A stretch of 64,000 nucleotides of DNA from NCBI GenBank assembly GCA_036245805.1, contig BTRK01000002.1:5762689-5826688 (forward strand), given 5' to 3'. The DNA is from Pristionchus mayeri. Its lineage: Eukaryota > Nematoda > Chromadorea > Rhabditida > Neodiplogasteridae. A model generated the notes under the pieces. The model was not told where the DNA came from, searched no databases, and was given only the letters and a program-made list of their open reading frames with translations. Shown here piece after piece: positions 58,358-64,000 of the stretch. Within the stretch, counting starts at the first letter, position 1. Each line of letters begins with the position of its first letter. The position numbers were made by a program, and so were the translations under genes.

Positions 58358-58735
58358 AAAAAGGAATTTCCTAAAACAGTAATTTTCCTGTAATTTTGAT
58401 ACATTTTTTAAGCGTTCATGAAAACAAAACAGATGGGTTGCTAGGTCCGCCCTTTCGTGTCGGCACTAAGTGCGGATGCACGTTTCCATAGAACACTTTA
58501 AACGAGATCGTTAGTCTCTCTCAGAAAAGCTGTGGGGGAACACTACCGATTTCGACCTCTAAACTTCGAAAATCAGATTACTATATTTGACTGATTGTTA
58601 ATGCATGCCCATGTGCACCATGAAGATAATGCATTCACTAATATCATACAAAAATGCAAGAGAGAATTTAAAACATCTGAAGCAAGTTATGGCTCGAAAA
58701 CTTGAAAACGTATCGAAACTCACGAATCAACCTAA
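58205..58735. mobile_element. Non-autonomous mariner-like element, third terminal type
   Basis: 531 bp between TA dinucleotides (58203-58204, 58736-58737). The ends TTAGGTTGTTTCATAAGTTT and, inverted, TTAGGTTGATTCGTGAGTTT match apart from a few bases, continuing CGATAC. No transposase motif inside. Confidence 0.85.
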
Positions 58736-58848
58736 TACAACAAAGAATAATATGACTCCCCCCTCCTACCGCCGTCTTACAGTGCAACCCTTCCAAATGC
58801 AACTCGAGTGTAGAAATCGATTTTTTTCTATGAATTATATATTTGAAG

Positions 58849-61800
58849 GGATCGCCCTCGTCTAAGCCGAAGCCTCTCGGGAGACCTTCTCAGACTCCGG
58901 CGCGTGGAGAGGAGAAGAAGGTGCCAGCATCCGCATCTAGATCCCGCGGAAGACCCGCGAAGGCTCTAGCGACTGCAGAGGAGGAGGAGCAGACTGTGGT
59001 AGGTCCGATTGTGATAGCGAGATTGTGTAAAGCACACGATACAACAGACATTATGAAATGCTTGCGTGAGATACTGTAGGCGAATAAAAAGGATAATTAA
59101 AGGATAATCTTCTCTGAACAAATAATTCTATATTCAGGCATCCACACCATCCGCGCCTAAACCCCGCGGAAGACCTCCGAAGACTCCAGCTATTGCTGAA
59201 GAGAAAGAGGAGGAGCAGACTGTGGTAAGTGGGATATGGTCTCATAATTAACGTTGCAAGATACTCAGGAAAAAACGGTTAAACGGCAACAATGTACACG
59301 AAACTTTAGACTAATGAATAGTGGTTACATATGTATCATTCAGGCCTCGACACCGTCCGCACGGAAATCCCGGGGAAGAGCCTCGAAGACTCCAGCTATT
59401 GCTGAAGAACAGGAGGAGCAGGATGATGACGAGATGGAAACGGTTTGTTTGATGCAACAACAAAATGCGAAATGAGTGCAAACAAATTGACTATTAAGTT
59501 ATTTATTTTTAGGAATCTGCGGCTCGCCCGAAGTCCCGTTCGAGAGCTCCGAAGACTCCGGCGATTGCTGAAGAGGAAGTGGAGAACCTTGAAGAGGAAG
59601 TCGAAAAGGTAAATTGTTTGCAACCGAAATTGCATACACCTTATGCAATACCTACACGTATTTGCTCATGCGCAATCATAGTATTTTAATACATCTATAA
59701 AAGTTAAGAATGGTAAAATATTTAAAGGAATCGATTACGCCTACGCCGACACCCCGCTCGAGAGCCCCGAAGACTCCAGTAATCACTGGCGATGAAGAGA
59801 AGGAGAAGCCTGAACAAGAAGCCGACAAGGTAAATATATTCGAAAATACATACATCGTACGTAATACAATGCATATCGTTATTGTTATTTACAATTCTTG
59901 AGGGATCAACCACGCCTGCCCCGAAGCCCCGTCAACGAGTTCCGAAGACGCCGGCTAGTGCTGAAGAGGAAGCGGCTGAGACAGTTGTAGGTTACTTCAA
60001 TCAATGTCAAAAGCAATGTGCTACTGATCATCGTATGCGTACGGCAAATGTAAATTAACGAAATCGTCTGAACCTCCTATTTGTGCACGTTCTCTCGTGG
60101 TTCTAACCGGCCAGAGAGAGTCATAGAAAGTGTTTGCATGTGAAATGGAAAGAGGCACTCAAAAAAAAGTGATATACTAAGGCTTCGGCATCGACGAAGA
60201 AGCGTCCTGGAAGACCTCCGAAGACCCCTTCGAGCGAAGATGTTGAGGACATGGAGAAGACTACGGTTGGTTACGGAGGTTTAGGCAAACTAGTCCAAGC
60301 ACAAACTCGAAATTCGTGCCATCGTAATTGACATCACCACCCGTTCTCTAGACAAATCCTGGAGTGATATGAGACCGTTTGCGATAGATTCAACAACTCG
60401 TAACGAGGCCTCGGAACAGCTCGAAACTTCAAACTCACAAAAACATGGTTCCTGGGGTAGTTTTCGATGCTGAACACACTGGTCAACATCATTTTGCATA
60501 ATTCGTTCATTGGAGTTCGGTGTAGTGCCATGCCACTTCCGGCCAAATCTGGTTATCTATGTGTATCTTCGTCAGATTAAAAGCTGGAAGCACGAAATCT
60601 CGCATACTTGTGCGGAATTTCAAGGCGAATCGAGCCATATGTTTCATTGGACATGAATATTTTTCGTTTTTGAAATAATTCGACTTTTTGACTCGATAAT
60701 TTGCACGAGCCGAGACCCAAACCATTAGATGCGCCTTTTCATACTGATTCGATTGGTATATACATGTACGGCGATCCGAGGTCGACATAGAATCCGTTTG
60801 CTCGATTTACTGCTATTTCACTGCATTTCACAGTGTAAATCGAGGAATAAGAAGGAGGAAATGAGAGGGAGACTCATTTATCGTCATTTTGACCCTCTCA
60901 TTTATCGATTTACACTGTGCAATGCAGTGAAATAACAGTAAATCGAGCAAACGAAGGCTATGCCGACCTCGGATCACCATACATTCGTATACCAATCGAA
61001 TCAGCATGAAAAAGCGCATCGAATGGTTAGGGTCTCGGCTCGCGCAAATTATCGAGACAAAAAGTCGAATTATCTTAAAAATGAAAAATATTCATGTCCA
61101 GTGAAACGCATGACTCAATTCGCCTTGAAATTCTACACAAGTATGCGAGATTTCGTGCTTCCAGCTTTTAATCTGACGGAGATACACATATATAACCAGA
61201 TTTGGCCGGAAGTGGCATGGCAACACATCGAACTCCAATGAACGAATTATGCAAAATGATGTTGACCAATGTGTTCAGCATCGAAAACTACCCCAGAAAC
61301 CATGTTTTTGTGAGTTTGAAGTTTCGAGCTGTTCCGAGGTCTTGTTGAATCTATCGCAAACGGTCTCATATATTAAAGAGAGAGAGCGAAGTCCGTTCTC
61401 GAAAACACCTCAATGGCATATATATTTTTGAACAATTTCACATGCGTCTTCGGCACAGTGTGATATTAGTAAGGATCGCCATGAGCGATACATATAGTAT
61501 TATTATATGCAGACATCCGCATCTGCTACTCCGTCTCTGAAGCCCCGTGGCAGACCTCCGAAGACTCCCGCAAAACATGGAGAGACGACGGAAGAATCGA
61601 AGGAAGGAGTCGAAGACGTGGAGACGGAAGAGGTGAGATATGGGTACTTGCTTGTTTTGTTAACCGCAACAATATCAACTACACGTTTATTCAGTACAGT
61701 TTTAAATTCGTGTCGCCTTTGCCCAAACTCACTAAACCAGCGAAGAAAAATATGTGAAATGAAGAGACGTTGACTCGAACAATGAACAATAATGCAGACT

Positions 61801-64000
61801 CCGGCTGCTACTCCCAAGCCCCGTGGCAGACCTCCCAAGACTCCGGCGACAAATGGAGACAAGGCAGAGGAATCGAAGGAAGACGAGGAAGAAATGGAGG
61901 AAGAGGTGAAAAATTTGACGGTTTTCTACTTGGACCTTCCAGTCCTCCAGAATGTTTAAATCGAATACAATAAATAAATGATGTAAATGTATTTTACATT
62001 TACACAATTATTTAACGTTGATATTTAAAACAATCATAGCGTCCGCAGCTTCTAATTTTACTTTAAATGATTATTCCCGACACTTAAATGGGGTGGTACA
62101 GCCCGCTCTTGCGTGGAAAAATGCCTCACAAAATGCCTAACCTTTACCGTTTTACCTGTAACTTCAGGCTCCCGTAGCTCATGCTCCGAAATCTCGTGGA
62201 AGATCCCTGAAGAGAGGAGCAGCAGCTAATGGAGTCAACGACACCACAGCGGCGAAGAAGTTCCGAGTTGAGGAAGTGGAGAAGGAACAGGGAGGGATGG
62301 TAGAGGAAGCTATGGAGGGAGAGAAGGAAGACGAGGAAGCTGCGCATCATAACGTTGTTGCGACTGATGCTGTTGTTTTTCGCCAGAAGTTTGAAGGTAT
62401 GCTACGTTTCTTTCATCTTGCTTCATTTAGCACTGATTTTCATTCAAAACTTATTTGATTTTTAGATGTTATGAAGGTGATGCATCCCGGAAAGTCACTC
62501 ACATCGCAAATGTGAACTATAAATTACATTTTTTAGATGCGCAGAAGCGTCTGCAGCTCGCCGAGGATGCCGTAGAGACCGCGAAACATGATCTGGCAGT
62601 TACGAAGAAGAAGGAAGAGGAGGCGAGGAAGGCGAGAGAAGAGGCTGCGAAAGACGCCGAGGTGAGACGGCATGATGATTAAATTTGGTGTTCAGACCAA
62701 ACTAGTAATTTGACTGGAACTTTACTGTTCCCCAGGGAAAGTGAGGAGAGTGTCATAGTGAGACGAGAGGGAGAGAGGGCGGCAATTAGCTGTATCGTAT
62801 TGAGTAGGAGTGAAAATTGGCTTGCAATATATCATTTTTACTCATAAATAAATGTTTCAGGAGTGCCTTCGCGCACTGGAGGCTATCCAGAAGGAGGAAG
62901 AGAGGAAGAAGAGGGGAGCGAATCTCGAGAAGGAGAAGGAGATACTGATGAAGTGGGAGAAGGAGATGGAAGAGAAGAAGAATGGGAGAGAGAAGGAGAA
63001 GAAGAAGATGCAGGATCAGAGAGAGAAGAAGATGAAGGAACTGGATGAGATGGACAAGAACATTCAGGAGCATGAAGGTATTATATTAGATTTTGATATG
63101 TCTTCATTTTATAAACTCTCCCTCACCGTGATTTCTCGAACGCTATTCTTCACCTTGAAACATATCAGCGAACTATAGTTTGCAAATGCTATTTCTAACT
63201 GTTTAGATGATACATATCGAAAAAATTTGAACACTTTGTAGCTGTTCAAACTCTTTGACTCAGATTGTGACGGAGCGCCTTCCAACAAAGTTTACAGATT
63301 GAAATAAATTAATTATTGATTGATTGCAGGTATGATGGAGCGCGAAAACAAGGAGATGGAGGAGGAACGTGCCAAGAAGATGGAGAAGATTGAGAAGATG
63401 GAGGCTGAACTGAGAGAGGAGGAGAAGGCTGAAGAAGTGAGCAAGGAGGGAGAAGCAGATAAGGTATCAGTAGAAGAAGCACCAGAGGTGATTTTTTTAA
63501 AAGTTAAAACACATCTTCACAAACACTCATGGATCGAACGTGATGTTTATTTAGGAGGTTCGAACGTGATGTTTAGGACGTATTATGACTCGGATTAACT
63601 TGAGCAGTTTATGGATGTGTGGAAGTTATATGTTACATATTGTCTGTCTCAGGTGATGGAGACCATCGAAGATGACGTGGAGACCACAGCTGAAGAGAAG
63701 GATGCTGAGGAGCCGGTAAAGGAATTAGAGAACAAGGAGGGAGAGGCGGACGCTACGGCGGAAGAGAAGACCACCGAAGAAGCGATGCCTGAAGTCGTCG
63801 AGATCGCGGAGGAAGATAAGAAGGAAGAAGAGGTGAAGGCCGCCGAGGAGAAGGAAGAGGAGGTGATGGAGGTCGAAGAGGCGAAGACAGAAGAAGCAGA
63901 CGTTGCCGAGATCGACGAGGAGGAGAAGGAAGAGGAGAAGGAGGAAGAGAAGAAATCGGGAGAAGTAGAATCAGAGGCTGCAATGAGCGCTGAAGAAGAG
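58849..64000 (+). CDS. AT-hook repeat protein with Lys/Glu-rich coiled coil, 14 exons seen, 3' end outside the window
   Basis: Exons: 58849-58998, 59138-59224, 59344-59442, 59513-59608, 59728-59829, 59903-59986, 60182-60265, 61513-61632, 61798-61905, 62168-62396, 62537-62661, 62861-63077, 63330-63487, 63653-end; 669 codons in one frame. The first nine are phase 0-0 duplicates, each encoding a Pro/Ala leader, an AT-hook-like core (PKPRGRPPKTP at best) and an acidic tail. Exon 10 has APKSRGRSLKRG and a KKFRVEEVEKEQ segment. Exons 11-13 form a long charged coiled coil (LQLAEDAVETAKHDLAVTKK; MKELDEMDKNIQEHEG), and the last exon is almost all Glu/Lys/Ala/Val. AT-hooks bind the AT minor groove, so a nuclear chromatin role is likely; the family is not recognised. 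The start codon and first exon(s) were not found. Several acceptors are AAG or GAG, not CAG. Confidence 0.8.
60074..60160. mobile_element. Half hairpin element in an intron
   Basis: ctcctatttgtgcacgttct, ctctcgtggttctaaccggc and cagagagagtcat: left arm and loop, right arm decayed. Between exons 6 and 7 of the AT-hook gene. Confidence 0.45.
60367..61371. repeat. ~1-kb palindrome (two arms of ~490 bp)
   Basis: Left arm from atgagaccgtttgcgataga; right arm ends tctatcgcaaacggtctcat. The arms match in inverted order throughout (ccatgccacttccggccaaa against tttggccggaagtggcatgg), turning near 60880 at atgagaggg/ccctctcat with a loop of about 25 nt. It lies wholly inside the intron 60266-61512, so the primary transcript would carry a ~490-bp hairpin. 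Each arm holds a 93-codon frame; the two differ at about 17 positions, mostly by amino-acid changes, so they are probably not under coding selection. Confidence 0.9.

Noticed and set aside
60507..61241. Two 93-codon frames on opposite strands as a pair of genes
   Set aside because: They are the two arms of one palindrome; differences between them are mostly amino-acid changing, so coding selection is unlikely.

Overview
The window looks like nuclear DNA of a nematode, possibly a diplogastrid or other rhabditid; this is inference, since there is no species-specific marker. The support is many short introns with TTTCAG-type acceptors, acceptor-like AG sites a few bases upstream of start codons (as expected for spliced-leader trans-splicing), mariner elements, and a RapGAP gene with a GoLoco motif. 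Coding sequence is a small fraction; most of the window is intron or intergenic DNA full of small inverted-repeat elements.

Layout. (1) Bases 758-27214, minus strand: one 26.5-kb gene for a Rap GTPase-activating protein (RAP1GAP family). I could phase 24 coding exons end to end (706 codons plus stop): basic N-terminus, GoLoco motif, RapGAP catalytic domain with the HIGND catalytic-Asn motif, acidic/Ser-rich linker, C-terminal coiled coil. An alternative first exon (8384-8974) gives a form without GoLoco. Introns of about 8.6 kb and 10 kb hold most of the repeats. (2) 27215-52954: about 25 kb of repeat-rich DNA with one possible small Trp-rich gene (31858-32589, minus), an intact mariner (47641-48891) and two non-autonomous mariners with MADE1-like ends (39751-40608, 50689-51600). 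(3) 52955-54181, plus: six-exon type I membrane protein with a Ly6/uPAR-like cysteine domain. (4) 56556-57060, plus: three-exon, 97-residue protein of unknown function. (5) 57989-58204: TATA box and secreted-peptide-like ORF broken by a mariner-like element (58205-58735). (6) 58849-64000, plus, running off the end: a gene with nine tandemly duplicated in-phase exons carrying AT-hook-like PKPRGRPPKTP motifs, then a Lys/Glu-rich coiled coil. One of its introns contains a ~1-kb palindrome.

The most striking unexplained structure is a family of 90-112 bp hairpin elements (more than 20 whole or half copies). They share one palindromic core but have different termini. Five copies have 8-bp target-site duplications that I could read, four exact and one 7/8. 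A second recurrent signal is the short motif TACNGTA, concentrated in introns and leaders of the real genes and sometimes forming the 5' splice site itself.
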